Assembly (NCBI GenBank): GCA_036674765.1
Contig: JARVKI010000053.1
Span: forward strand, 124,001-188,000
Direction of reading: 5' to 3'
From: Seiridium cupressi
Taxonomy: Eukaryota > Ascomycota > Sordariomycetes > Amphisphaeriales > Sporocadaceae
Length of the DNA stretch: 64,000 nucleotides
The translations under genes were made by a program, and so were the position numbers. The notes beneath the pieces are model-generated. The model did no database searches. It saw only the letters and a list, made by a program, of their open reading frames with translations, and was not told where the DNA came from. The stretch's first letter is position 1. Each line of letters opens with the position of its first letter. Below are positions 13,145-25,761 of the stretch, one piece after another.

Positions 13145-13688
13145 GACGGCTGCATGAGGAACGGAGCGTGGCCGGTGCTTGATGAAACGAATGCAATTGA
13201 TATGCCTCACGTCATTGCAGAAGGAACCAGAACAAGACGTACTGGAACCCGTTGTGTGTTGGAAAAAGTTGCTGATGAAAGACGCTGCGCGGATCGTCCC
13301 AAGTTCGAACGACGTCTGTGTTGTGGCGGTGCTCCAAGCGCCGTCCGTTTAGTGGCACAGTGCATCTCGCTCCCCACCAGCGCCTTCGTTTACTGTGATG
13401 ATGCTCCGACGCCTCTTGTGTGGGGAGGGAGAGAGAGAGACGAGAGAGAAAGAGGGAGATGTAGTATTTCGAAGTGAATCTCACGTGCCAGATACCAAAC
13501 GGGGCAGCGTTCAACTTCATAACATCCATCAATTATCGTCAAGTCATTGCGCCATCACTACGTAGCTGATAAACCATTAAATGAAACCATAACTCCGTGC
13601 CTGCCAATGACCATGTCCGCTTGTTCCTGACCCTATGTAAAGCAATGTGCTGAGCAGCCATTTGCCCACTCTCCCTGCGTGGAGCCTT
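13145..13688. other. Intergenic: GT90 promoter and PhoD gene 3' flank
   Basis: About 540 bp between two minus-strand genes. It contains an imperfect purine (GA-rich) tract at 13425-13460. No coding potential recognised on either strand. Confidence 0.5.
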
Positions 13689-16600
13689 TTACGCATGATC
13701 TGGGCGGCTCACCCAGCCCCTGTCGTACTCAGATTCGGCGTCCTCCCCGCCGCGATGCTCTCGATACTGGCTGCCCTTTCCGCGTCCACTGAACAATCTC
13801 TTGAGCGTCCCGTTCCTCTTCGGCTCTGGCGGCTCCTCCTCGATGCCTGCATTACCGTTCTCGATTTCCGGCGAGGCGATTGATGCATCTTCGCCCTGGT
13901 ATTCGTACTCTAGCTTTGGCACCAGAAGCCGGTATGGCACAGTGATTCCCGCGGGATCCTTCGGGTTGACTTCGACATTCAGTTGAATGTCGAGCGCCCC
14001 TTCGACATCGACTTGCCATCTCTCTGCTTTCTTCAACTGCTTTACACTCAGACCAGTTGGCGTACGATGAAACGGCTTGGGTCTGAATGGCTCATCAGGA
14101 GTCCAGTCACTGTCGTGACCATGTGATGGTATGGGTTGCGTGTAGGAGCGTTGTGGTACGCGCGTTGTAACCGAGAAGTACGAGTCGTCACCAACACTAT
14201 ATTCGGCGGCTTCTCGGGCGTTACCGGCGCCACCGCGCATGCCCATACGTGCGAGCTTGTCACCACGCTGGCCGTCCGGCCCTTCAAACGCTGTCGGTCG
14301 TGTTCGTCGAGTCTGCTGTGGTGGTGGGGTTACATCGTAAAATTCCTCGTCACTATCTGCACCCCAATCACCATTAATTCCGCCATCGTCCGGACGGCGA
14401 CGGCGGTCAGAAGGCTTACGGCTAAAGAAGCCGCCTTTCTTAGACCCGACCGAATCGCCGCGACCGAGAGACAAGGTGCGCAGCAGCTTCCCAGGCCGCT
14501 TTTCAGCCTCGGACGTGGAACCTCTACGAGAGAATGCTCGAAAAACCCCACCGCCGCCAGAGATGGGCGGGCGAGAACGATCCTGCTCGTCCGGCACGTC
14601 TGGACGATACGTCGGACCACGTTGCTTGGATGAAGACAGTCTACGCAGCAGCCCACCACGTTTTTCTGGCGGCGTACCTTCGGGCGTATACTCGCGTTCC
14701 TCAGGTTCTGGTGTAGAAGGTGGGGTGTTTCCTGGGATATAAGGCCGGATCTGGCACCAATTTCTATGTGGAAGAAGACGCTTGTTGTTGCGAGCCTTGC
14801 CGTCAACACCCGTTGTAAAAATGGGAATCATGTCCTCGTCGGTCTCTTTGTCGAAGTGGTGAATCTTGTTCCGCTTGTTGAGAACATCTGCCATCATATC
14901 TGGAGGTGGAGTGTTGACGATAGCAGATGAGATGATATTTGGCATGTAGCGGAAGTCCTTGTGCTTGGGGATGTGGAGTTTTGGGTTGGAATAGAATTGC
15001 CCAATCGCAGCAAGATGCACATCGCCACCAAGGATTGTAATGCGCACGGATTTGTCTGCTGCAAGATCCTGAAGATCCTCAATGACAACCTTTCGTTCAT
15101 CCTTGTGGTTCTTGGCAGTCCAGTGGTCATCCAGATCATCCAGTACCTCGACGCCTCCGTCGAAGCGGTTGAGGAAGTTGCCAAGGAGTCCAGCCTTGCC
15201 CAAGGCTTTAACAGGGTCCATAAGTCTCGAGGTCAAGCTGGAAATTGTTAGCATTTAAACATTCTCTAGGACCGAATGTGGGGCTAAATATAAGGAATAA
15301 GAAGAAAAATGAAAGGAAGAGAGAAAACCTGTGAGGCAAAGGGGGGAAGGGGGGAACAAAAAAAAATCTCACATGTTTTCTAGCCATACCAGGCGAGGAT
15401 AAGCAATGGGAACCCCCAAAAGAACCAACAAATGCGTGGTTTCGCCCTTGACGATCTCAGCGTAACATCGATCAATGATTTTTCTCCACGTATCTTCTTG
15501 AAGCACCTCATCTCTTGTGCGTTCCGTGCGGGCATCGACAGCGAGCAGGGCGAGGCCGGAGCCCAGAGACATATACAAACTACGGCTCAGTTCGCGAATG
15601 TACGGGCCAGGTTGGCAGCCTAGCACCCAGCTTGGCTCTGCTTCTTCATTCTCGGTTATGATGCTTTGCTGCTGGAATAGCATGTAGTACTTGAAAGCAA
15701 CAGCCCCCAGGCCGGAGAAGACGGGCGATTTCATGAAGTGATCTGGATAGGAGCCAAACCCGTCGATGATGTCGTGATCGTCGTACATATTGACCATAGG
15801 AATCTGAGAATTTGCCAAGCCAAAAAGACCTTGCGAGAACCACATGCAGTATCGCTCAAGGTAGAACACTTCCAGCTCTTCCTGCAGCTCTGCGGTAAAG
15901 GGCGCATTGTGTTTATGAAGAGGATTTTTGATCTCCAACCACTGCTTGAAGATTGTAGTTTGTCTCATAACTGCGTCGTTGTATATCTGGTCTCCGCCAC
16001 CAATCATCACGTGAAATGGTTGAGTCTGATGAGTATTGAGCACATCTCGCCACATGGGATCAGGCCCACTGAGGTCGTCCGATTTTACGCTGAGACTGAA
16101 GCCGTTGCAACTGTGGAACATAATGTTCATTGACTGGCCCCGAGCCGGTACCCAGAATCCCGTGGACGGACCTCTGTTGATACGGTACGCAATCCGTTGC
16201 TGCTTGTCACGAAGCTCAACCTCGATATTGAATCTCCAGAAGGTGCAGCCCTTTTCGCCATGCAGCCGGAACCCCCGGACGTCTTTGTACTTCCCAAGCT
16301 TCTCTCCATCCGCCTTGGAGCGCTTTCTGCGACTAGCAAAAGAGCCGGGGGCATCGGTTGCATTGCTGAAATCTGGTGCCGTCCTTGTTGTTTCAAAGAG
16401 GCCGTCATCAGCGTCCAACATGGACAGGTCTTTGCCTTCTTCGAGATGCTCCACCGGTCTGACGTAGAGACTTCCCCCCCGCCTTCCAAGCTTAGGGATG
16501 CCTGCTATAGGGTCCACGTACTCCGGAAGAAGAGGCTGCTCACCCTTCAGCTCGGCGGGCGGTGGGGGCAATAAGTCAATGGGTTGGACGAAAAGCCGCA

Positions 16601-18854
16601 GAGTTGGAGCAATGTCATAAGCGCTCTGGGAATCCTCTGTCACAATCATGACAGACCCCCTCCAAATCTCCTTTTCCAGAGCTGCGCCATTGCGGCTGCG
16701 CGTAGCCGTCCTTTCATGCCGAATGCCACAGTATCTCAACAGCGGACCACATTTGAGGTACAACGCCGGCTTGAACCTCGTCGGGCCTTGTGTCTCATCA
16801 TACTCGCCGTCGAAGGCTTCGGCTTTTGGGGGCCTTGACGACATGCTTCCCTTCCTCTTCCCGGAGCTCTCCCACCATGCCGTGTCATGATCAGCAGCAC
16901 CCTCGGGAGACTTGGGCACTTGAGCCTGCGTGTCCAGCAACGCATCTGTGAGCTGGCCAGTGGTTGCTTTCTTCCATTCATCCAAGTATTTAGGAGGTTG
17001 GTACACGACCTGGCCGGGGTGTGATCTGTCCTTATGAAAATAATCATGAAAATAGTGATGGCTGTCTTCGTCTAGATCTTCGTCGACCTGCTCGGAAGAT
17101 AATTCCCTTTCGTCGGGAAACTTTACTGACTTTGTAACAGTGCTGTTCTCGCGGTATGGCTGGGCTCTTGAAGCGCCCGGCGGCTGTTGTTTCTTGGCTC
17201 CAAGGGAAGCAGAGCGACCAAGACCAATGGCAGCGGCGAATCCTCTCATCCGACTCGGGGGCTCATCATATTCATCGTAACCATGATAATCAGATTGCCT
17301 GTCCCTCACGCGGCCCGGCGCTTCGCTGAATTCCTCAGAATCACCGTAGTCATATTGCTTGCCTCTCCCGGGAGGTCTCTCGTATTCTTGCTCCTGTGGA
17401 CGTGCTTTCTTCAGGGTCCCACCAAGAGATCTGGACCTTGAAACACCGGCGTCACCGGAGAAATGCGTCTCCTCGACATCTTCCCCACGGCGGTTGATAG
17501 ATGGGAATCTCTCTTCTGCCTCCATGCGCTTGCTATACCACGGATCACCGGGCGGGTTCTTTCGAAGTTTATTACTAGCACTACGAGCAACTCCTGAACC
17601 TCCAATGGGCGCGGAGACTGGAGAAAGCTCTGGAGAACCGCCATCGTTACCCGGAGGCCCATTGGAGTCATTATTCGCCGCTCTCTCACGAAAGCTCAGG
17701 TTACGTTGAGGTAAGCCGGCACTCACCGGTGCAGACACGTTGCGATTCTTCGGCACAGGTATGTGAGAACGGGGCGATTGGCCGAGCGAATTGCGCCTCC
17801 TATGGTCGTCTGAGCCACCTTGTAGCAATTGCTCCCGCGGCGCAGGTGGGACGTGTTCCCGGCGTAGATCGGCTGCTGCAGGACGTTGGACATCCCCTTG
17901 TCCAACGGATTGCCTCCGTGTTCTGAAATGGACTTGCTGACCAGCGGGACGATCGGCGCTTGTTGTGGTCGGAGCAGAGTTCACGCCAACTTCTGCTGCC
18001 GCTGTGGCGGCTTTCTCCCGTGCGCGTCGTTCGGCAGCCTCAACGCGAGCACGTTTTTCTTCCTTGGTGACGGTGTCGAGCGTCAGCTCAAGCTTCTGGA
18101 GCGGTGACCTGTCGTCTGCCCACTTTTGGCGTTGCACATCGGGATCAATTGACTCCCTCCTGCGATGCGATCCCACCCTATTGGATCTGTCTCCATTATG
18201 TGCTCGCCTCGTTGACACAGTTCTGCCGGGGTCTGCATCACTGTCGGCCAAAGCCCGCCGTGCTCTCCGGGCTTCTAGGTCTTCGTCGAACGGACGGGCA
18301 GCCGACCTGGGGACACCGGCTTCGGGATCCATGTCTGCAGCAGCCTTGGCTTGGGCCACGGATCGATGAGCAGATGGTGGCGGCCCCGGCTGGCCCGAGG
18401 CATTAAAGGTGTACGGTGAGTTGCGACCGCTGCCGTAGGGATCTCTGTAACTAACTGGCGGGGCTCTAGGCACGTCTGGGGCAGCAGGAGGCGTTGCGCG
18501 AGCCTCTTCAGACAGGTCCTCGTAGTTTCTTGCACTTCGTCGCTTGCGCTTTTCCACCAGGTCTGGCGGATAAGTGTCCTGTCCGTGAGGAAGGGTGGGC
18601 GGTCGAGGCGCCAGACCAACGCCTTGCGAGGTCGCGTCTATGGGCGAGGCCAACGGGCTATATGTCGAGTCGGTATGAGCATCGGTAGATTGGGTCTGGA
18701 CTGACACACGGTTCGATCTGGGTTGCGACTGGGAGGTGGATACAGGAGTGTCCAATGACTGTCTGCGATCGTGAGCTCGACTATAGTCTTCCGAGGTTCG
18801 ACGACTCGTCGGGGGCAAATGGCCCCAATAGGGTGCAGACACAGACCCGGACAT
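13689..18854 (-). CDS. Large PhoD-like (alkaline phosphatase D) metallophosphatase protein
   Basis: Two exons on the minus strand, 18854-15373 and 15237-13689, joined by a 135-bp intron, give 1676 residues. The first ~650 residues are low-complexity, rich in Arg, Ser, Pro and acidic residues, and probably disordered. A PhoD-like metallophosphatase domain covers roughly 700-1300, with metal-ligand segments GGGDQIYND (near 950), NMYDDHDIIDG and GGDVHLAAIG (near 1230). The tail (1300-1676) is again disordered, with Ser/Arg-rich blocks. Fungal orthologues of this architecture are conserved but uncharacterised, and no signal peptide is visible, so a cytosolic or peripheral membrane location is more likely than secretion. 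The start ATG (18854) is followed by PYWGHLPP, which I recall as a conserved N-terminal motif of the family. The intron falls just after the conserved VWLEN segment inside the domain. Confidence 0.9.
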
Positions 18855-21284
18855 AATGGGCAAGCGTCGGGCTCACTGACAACGCCAGCAAAAGGGCCAG
18901 ATGTTCGAGGCGGTGATTGGGCTTCAAGCTGCAGGCCGTTGGGATTGGTCGCCCAGCCCCAAGATTTTGGAATTTGGCGACAGTGAACTATGGCCTGCTA
19001 TTATAACTCGTGCGCGGTGCGATGTGCGACAACGTGGGTATGCATGCGAGTTTCCATAGTCTGGACCAATGTCGTGCAAACACATTCAGATCGGGCCTGG
19101 GAGGCTCGAGGATATCTACAAGGGCAGTCGTTGCGAGTATGGGATGACGCTGCAACGGGTAGAAGAGTGCAAATTGACGAGGTTGACCTGCTGGCGGAGC
19201 TTCAGCTTCCAAGGCTGGCCTGCAGGGAAGCTGGTTGGTGGTTTGATCTATACCCTGTCAATGCGGCGGTCTGGTAGCAGATCCCGGCAGCAATCCTGCG
19301 GGTTTTGTTCGTTGCGGATACGCCTAGAGCAGATGCTACTAGATGGATCGCACCAAGACTCTGGAGATCGATGGGAGAGAGTGTCAGCAAAGAGCAGATG
19401 GTCATGGGTCCCTCACGCCTCGCTATGGTGTGCAGCGCCGGCCACGAGGCGGAGGGAAAACCTGCAAATGCTTTTTTTTTTTTTTTTTTGCTGGGACGAC
19501 CTGACTCAGGTGCAGATACATGGAATTATCCGTCGACTCGGCCTAGCAATCGGGGATTTTTTTTTTCTTCTGCCTCCTCGCGTAGAAGACGACTTTTCAG
19601 CGGAGTCGCATGGGATCAAGGAATAGCCATCTAAAATTCCGCATACAAAGAAAATGCAGGTGGCTGGACGTAAGCATCATCAGTACGCGGCTGTTCCCTT
19701 TCTACAAATTGACTGATTTACCACGAGACGCGAACGTACTGGGAGTGAATATCGACAAGTAGAATGGTTATGTCTGAAAGCAATAGCAGCAGACAACCAC
19801 TAGTGCTACGTAGATAGCTCTTAGCGAATTGGTGTCTGATAACAGCTTGGATAATGTACATGAGGCACCTTTAAACTTTGTAAGCCTGCCCAGTATTTGC
19901 GAGCGGGAAGAGCCGCGTCATGTGTCCACTCCCATGCTCTCCTCTTAAGGTTCATGAGTTACCGACCTGATGTCATTCGTTGTGCCTTCGGCAACTGCAT
20001 ATCTCATCTCGACATACGTACTGGTCATCTTGGACGCTGGACTTGAACCAGGTCTTCCTGGCCCTCTACGAGCAGAGCAGCTTGTCGAAGACTAACCGAA
20101 TATACCTGGACAGGTGCCAGAGTTCAGTGCGGGGCAATGGGGGACCTGGTGTCAAACGAGCCTGTTCATCCATACATATCTGACGAGCGTTTGGCGATAC
20201 TCTCCGACGGAAAGGTAAAGCTCTCATGTTCCGATAAGAACTGGCTTAGAATCGATCCTGTACCCATACATCTTTCCTCGTATCAGCATAAGCAATATCA
20301 TCAACCAGCAGACACGGGCTGCCGTCTCTTGTTCTCCAGCCCGTTTTATTGCCAGACGAGTGTTCATATAGGCTCGGGGCTGACCTTTCGTCGAGGAGTA
20401 ACCACGTGGGCGAGTCACTATCGCTTCGTTTCTCGCATCTCAACAGGGACCACTAGGTCGGGAGTTGCGAAACAAAACCTTAGCATGCATACCCAAACAG
20501 CTCCACAACAACTTGCGACATTGTAGGAAAGCTCGGCCCGCAAAATTGACGGCCCTCGTCTGCAGTGCCGAGGAAGCCTGATAAAGCCTCTAGTCGTGTG
20601 AAATGGACCTGGTCACTGCAATGCTCACGGACGTTACCGTGATGTCGCCGCGGACACGGTGAGCGTCGCTGCTGGCTGGCTATGTGTAGGCAAGGTCATC
20701 ATCAATCAGGATAACGTAATTTGGCACGAAGATTATATGGCCGGTTTCCACAAAGCGAACCCGGAAGGTCCCAAGGTGCCTATTCTTGGAAACCCGCCAG
20801 CCGCCACCCAGCCGAAGCAGGGGTCACCTCCCACATTGGGGCTTAGTCGGTGCTCCTGAAGGTGCTAGCGCAACTAACGACCCTGAAACAACACCTGGAC
20901 ATTTCTGATCTGCCGCTTTGCCTGTTGCCTTTGCTGATCCGCCGTGCACTGCGACATACCGTGGCATTTGAATTTCATTGTTGACTGTCGTATTTGTCTT
21001 GTTTCCTTACAACTTCATCCTTCTCGTGCGAGGCACGTATCTACCCTGCATTCTCTACTCATCCGCCGAGGCGGCGATTCGCTTTACCTTCAGGGCTCTT
21101 TGACGTCCAATCCCAAACCTCTGACAGTCTAGAAAGGGGCCAATCGCAACTGTGCCGCATGACAGACGTATAGCGGTGTCTTGCCGTCATTGTTCCCCTT
21201 CCACTCGACTTCGGTCATATCTACGCTCAGGCGCCTTCCTTTATTTCCTTACACAGCTCGTCCCTGGCCGAGTTCGCTGCCGAA
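18855..21284. other. Divergent intergenic region between the PhoD and KEX2 genes
   Basis: About 2.4 kb between two divergently transcribed genes. It holds an 18-nt T run (19472-19489) and a shorter T run near 19558. The part before KEX2 (20880-21284) is C/T-rich, like a leader, and contains a 5-codon upstream ORF (21159-21173). A 185-codon open frame at 19069-19626 spans the T runs as poly-Phe and shows no conserved motif, so it is not called a gene. Confidence 0.45.
19472..19489. repeat. Poly(T) tract
   Basis: Eighteen consecutive T in an intergenic region. Confidence 0.8.
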
Positions 21285-23790
21285 ATGAAGCTTTCTCCTT
21301 TGCTGGTCCTCTGTGGCCTGGCTGGCCTAGGATCCGCGTCGAACCTGCGAGCGAGGAATTTCGACTCCAACGATTACTACGTCCTCCACCTTGACCGTGC
21401 CGTACAGCCAGAACAGATCGCTTCTAGATTAGGTCTCAGACATGAAGGGTCGCTCGGTAATCTAGCGGATCACCACATATTCTCGGCGGCGAAACGCGAC
21501 GACGACATCGTGAAAACGGCATTAAAAGATAGGCGGCGGAAGAGGTCGTCGGGTGACGTGGATCACTTAGATTTGGTCAAATACGCGCAAAAGCAGGAGC
21601 TGCATGCGCCGTTGCAAAAGAGGCTGGCTCCCCCGAAGCCCGCTGGATTCTACCCTGTCCAGGCACGGCAGCAGGCCGATGCGAATGCCGTCATCAAGCA
21701 GCAGTCAGTCATGCAGCAACTGGGCATCTCGGATCCCATTTTCCAAGATCAGTGGCATCTGTTCAACCCCGTACAGCTCGGCCATGATGTCAACGTGACC
21801 GATGTCTGGTTGTCGGGCGTCACAGGAAAGAACGCCACCGTCGCCATTGTCGACGACGGTCTGGACATGTACAGTGGCGATCTGAAGCCGAACTACTATG
21901 CTCAGGGCAGCTACGACTTCAACGACCAGACCGAGGAGCCGAAGCCGCGACTGTCCGACGACAAGCATGGTACTCGCTGTGCTGGTGAGGTGTCGGCCGC
22001 CAAGAACGATGTATGTGGTGTTGGTGTCGCTTACGACTCCAATATCGCTGGCATCCGAATTCTGAGTAAGCTGATTAGCGATGCCGATGAAGCAATCGCC
22101 ATGAACTACGATTACCAACACAATCAAATTTATTCTTGCTCCTGGGGCCCCCCGGACGACGGTCGTACCATGGACGCGCCCGGCATCCTCATCAAGCGTG
22201 CCATGCTGAATGGTATTCAGAACGGTCGAGGTGGTCTCGGCTCCATCTTTGTGTTCGCTAGTGGCAACGGTGCCGCGAGTGATGACAACTGTAACTTTGA
22301 CGGTTATACAAACTCCATATACAGCATTACGGTTGGTGCTCTCGACCGTAAGGGTCAGCACCCGTACTATTCAGAAAAGTGCTCTGCTCAGCTTGTGGTT
22401 ACTTACAGCAGTGGAAGTGGGGATGCCATTCACACGACCGACGTGGGCGAGAACGCTTGCTACAGCGGACACGGCGGTACCTCTGCTGCCGCTCCCCTCG
22501 CAGCTGGTATCTTTGCCCTTGCTCTCGAGCTTCGCCCTGATCTCAACTGGCGAGACATGCAATACATCGCCATCGAGAGCGCGGTACCCATTGATCTTGA
22601 CACGGAGGAATGGCAGGACACAACAATGGGCAAGAAGTTCAGTCACACTTTTGGCTACGGCAAAGTGGATAGCTGGAAACTGGTCGAGGTAGCGAAGACC
22701 TGGAAGAACGTCAAGCCTCAGACCTGGTTCTTCTCCCCGTGGATCCATATCCACAAAGAGATTCCTCAGGGAAACACGGGATTGACATCCACCTTCGAAG
22801 TTACCGCAGATATGTTGAAAAAGGCCAACCTTGAGAACGTCGAGCATGTCACAGTTACCATGAACGTCAAACACGACCGCCGAGGTGATCTGAGTGTCGA
22901 TCTGCTCAGTCCCGATGGTGTTGTCAGCCATATCGCAACGAGCCGCAAGCTCGATGCCAGTGGAGATGGATACGACGATTGGACTTTCATGAGCGTAGCA
23001 CACTGGTAAGTTCTCTTCTGTCGGAGCTGTTTGTCGCATTGATACTGACCGTAACAGGGGTGAGAAAGGTGTCGGTACCTGGACTATGATTGTCCGCGAT
23101 ACCAAGGTCGACTCAAACAACGGAACATTCATTGATTGGCACCTGAAACTTTGGGGCCAATCGATTGACGCCTCCAAAGCAAGTCTTCTCCCAATGCCGA
23201 CCGAGGAAGACGATGACAATCACGATGCGATTGCAACAACTACTCTTGCGCCAGGTACCACAACCGTGCCTCCTGGTACTGACCCAACCAACACGGTACT
23301 CGATCCGACCGAGCTTCCAACTGATCATCCCGAACGGCCTCAGAAACCCACCGGCACAGACGGCTTGCCAGTGACGACGGGCACGGCTGAAGAAGAGGCT
23401 GCCCAAACTAGTGCAGCAAGCTCCTGGGTTCCGTCTTTCCTGCCCACCTTTGGGGCATCTCCGCATACTCTTGCCTGGATTTACGGCGCTCTAGGTCTCA
23501 TAGTCCTGTTTGTCTGCGGTCTAGGAGCGTGGTGGTGGATCGTCCGCCGGCGCCGCCTACGCAACAGCCCACGTGACGCTTATGAGTTTGAGCTACTCAA
23601 CGAGGAGGAGGGCGAAGGCTTGGCAGGAGGAGCTGAGCACAAACGCAAGAGGGGTGGCGAACTCTACGATGCTTTTGCTGGTGGCAGTGATGACGAGGAA
23701 GAGGAGGCTGAAGTGCCCCGGGGAAGCACGGACAGCGATGCTTCTGAAGTGGTAGATGAGAAGCAGAGCTCTAGGTTGCTCAACCGGTAG
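21285..23790 (+). CDS. KEX2: Kexin, subtilisin-like proprotein convertase
   Basis: Golgi endoprotease that cleaves secretory precursors after dibasic sites. Exons 21285-23005 and 23058-23790 (52-bp intron inside a conserved Trp codon) give 817 residues. Layout: signal peptide (1-19); pro-region with a likely autoprocessing site at Lys112-Arg113; S8 catalytic domain with Asp190 (IVDDGLD), His228 (DDKHGTRCAGE), oxyanion Asn328 (FASGNGA) and Ser400 (GHGGTSAAAP); then a P domain (about 470-620). A Thr/Pro-rich stalk and one transmembrane helix (about 730-755) follow, then an acidic cytosolic tail. Asp-His (38) and His-Ser (172) spacings equal those I recall for yeast Kex2. The tail has YEFELL, which could act as a tyrosine-based retrieval signal. 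A minute upstream ORF lies in the leader. The large antisense open frames are codon-bias shadows. Confidence 0.97.
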
Positions 23791-24257
23791 AGGCGTCTGA
23801 TCGAGTGTTAACAAGAGCTTAACAGTAGCTCTGAAGAGTTAAAATAGCATATCATCATTGGCGTTTTGGAGCAAGACTGGCATGGAGTATACTTATGCAA
23901 TCATCGTTTCCCGTGTTTCCCTGCTTAGATGTTGTGTGACAAGCAATTTTGGTGGTGGTTGTTCTGTTTACTCGGGTTTGTATCATGTGGTTTCTTTTCG
24001 CTTTGTGGCATCAGATTAAATCAGGCGGGTCAACAACAACAAATGAAACCAGAAGATCCAATTGACCATTCATACGGCCTTGTCAATTATAACCCGATCA
24101 CGCTCACAAACATGAAGCCTTCAACGCCCGTGTACCCATGATTGATTACCCTTTCCGTCGAATCGGCCTCGGCCCGGACATTGTCTCTTCCCTCAGCCTG
24201 GACTATGTAGTCCATTCCCTTTATCCGAGGCATTCACAATGTGCCCATACCAGCTTG
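23791..24257. other. Convergent intergenic region between KEX2 and SNX4
   Basis: About 470 bp of AT-rich sequence, probably containing both 3' untranslated regions. No gene recognised. Confidence 0.6.
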
Positions 24258-25761
24258 TCACGATGAGCTGACCTGGCCTTCCATCTCCTTGACGTATCTC
24301 TCCCAAACCTCAATGAGCCCGCCATAGAACTCCACATGCGTGTCTGCCAGTCCACCGAACTGTTTCTTCATCTCAATGCGCTTGATTCGCTCGAAATCCA
24401 CAACTTCCTTGACCACCTCCTCGTCGAACATTTCGCTTGTCTTCTTGGCCCTCTCTGCTTCCGTTGTCAACTCGTCGATTCGTATCTCCAATTTCCTCAG
24501 GCGCTCTCGTCGCGAGGCTTCGTGATCCACGCCCCTTACGTCCTCGATCTTGCTTCGAATGAAGCCCCCCGCGCCAGAAGAACCATAGCCCGAGGCCAGT
24601 CCGTCTCGCTCCAACGTTGACTTATTAAGATACTCGGTGAGCTGTTCGTGGTCGAGCTGTTTCTGTTCTCTGGCCTTGAGAAGATTCTTCAGCGCAACGC
24701 TGTACGCCCCCATGTCCCTGAGACTGCCCAAGTAGTCTTGATCTGTATGGTCCTTCAGCCGTCTCAACCCTGTGCTTGCATCCTCGACACTGGCTGCAAA
24801 CCCATGGACCGCACTCTCTACGCCCGGTTCGAGGGTGATGAGTTTTTGGAACTGTTCGGCCAGATCGCGCATGTCTGCCTCTAAATCCGACTCCCGGCGC
24901 ACCACTCGGGCCACCACTTTCTCGACATGGCCCAAGTCCTCATCCAGCTTGTCGGCCCGCTCGCGGACTTCGATGAAGCGCTTATCCGCCTTGTTGACCT
25001 TGGTGAATGCGTTGATGAAGGTGTCGGCAAAGTTGTCAAACACACCCCCGCTGCCGGGCTCGGTATTAACACTGCCTCGGGCGGAGCGGCTCTTCATGGT
25101 GGCATTCCAATCCGGGCTCTCCAGGAAGGTGTGCAAAATCGGGGCTCTCCGGAGGATCGGGTGCGAGGCAAGGCGGGTGAGAAAGCGCTGCAGGGAGAAG
25201 GCGCGGCGGTGGGTGAAGTCGGGTCCGAAGCGGTCACCGCGGACGTATTCCATGCGCTGCTTGTCGGGAAGGGGAGGCACGGCGCATGCTGGATAGTCTT
25301 TCGAGAGGGACTTGTATAAGAAGACGAAGTCGGTGAAGCGTCGGCGGGCAGAGAACTGCGGTTTCAAGAAAGATGGGAATGTGGACTGGTTGAGAGATGG
25401 TCAGCGCCGAGGTGGAGTAAGGCAGGCGGCAGGAGTTGGTGCTCCAAACCAAGAAGCTCCTCCTGGGAGTCCCGAGTTGCCTTCGACTCACATTTGTGGT
25501 AACTAGGTATGACACAAAGGCATCTTTGGTACCATCGCTCTCCTTGCGCGGCTCTGTGACGGTGCAGTCGAGGACGTCTCCAGACAAACCAGGGTCTATT
25601 CTCGTCGGGTCTTCTTCCATCTCGGGATGGTGTTGGCCGACAGGCTCAGAATCGTCAAAAACTGGCGCCGAGGAGCTTGAGCCGGCCATGCCAGCAGGGC
25701 CGTTTCCCTCGCTGTGCCATGAGACATTGGAGAAGTTATCATGTTGATCAATGACGGCCAT
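24258..25761 (-). CDS. SNX4: Sorting nexin 4 (PX-BAR protein)
   Basis: Endosomal PX-BAR protein that retrieves cargo from endosomes to the Golgi and takes part in selective autophagy (the Snx4/Atg24 family). Exons 25761-25492 and 25385-24258 (106-bp intron, phase 0) give 465 residues. A short acidic N-terminus precedes the PX domain (about 60-175), which has the RRRFTDF phosphoinositide-binding segment (Arg104-106), CAVPPLPDK and the MEYVRGDRFGPDF segment. The C-terminal half (about 200-465) is charged and helical, as expected for the BAR domain. Splicing restores the conserved F-P-S-F…F-S run just before RRRFTDF, which fixes the acceptor at 25386. The start is the first ATG of the open first exon. 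The length is close to other fungal SNX4 proteins. Confidence 0.93.

Noticed and set aside
14136..14633. Long plus-strand frames across the C-terminal part of the PhoD-like gene
   Set aside because: Antisense shadows of a GC-rich, low-complexity coding region.
19069..19626. 185-codon plus-strand open frame between the PhoD and KEX2 genes
   Set aside because: It reads through two poly(T) runs as poly-Phe, has no motif, and lies in a divergent promoter region.
21705..23219. Two long minus-strand open frames (218 and 282 codons) across the kexin gene
   Set aside because: They lie exactly antisense to the conserved catalytic and P domains; the sense strand is clearly coding, so these are codon-bias shadows.
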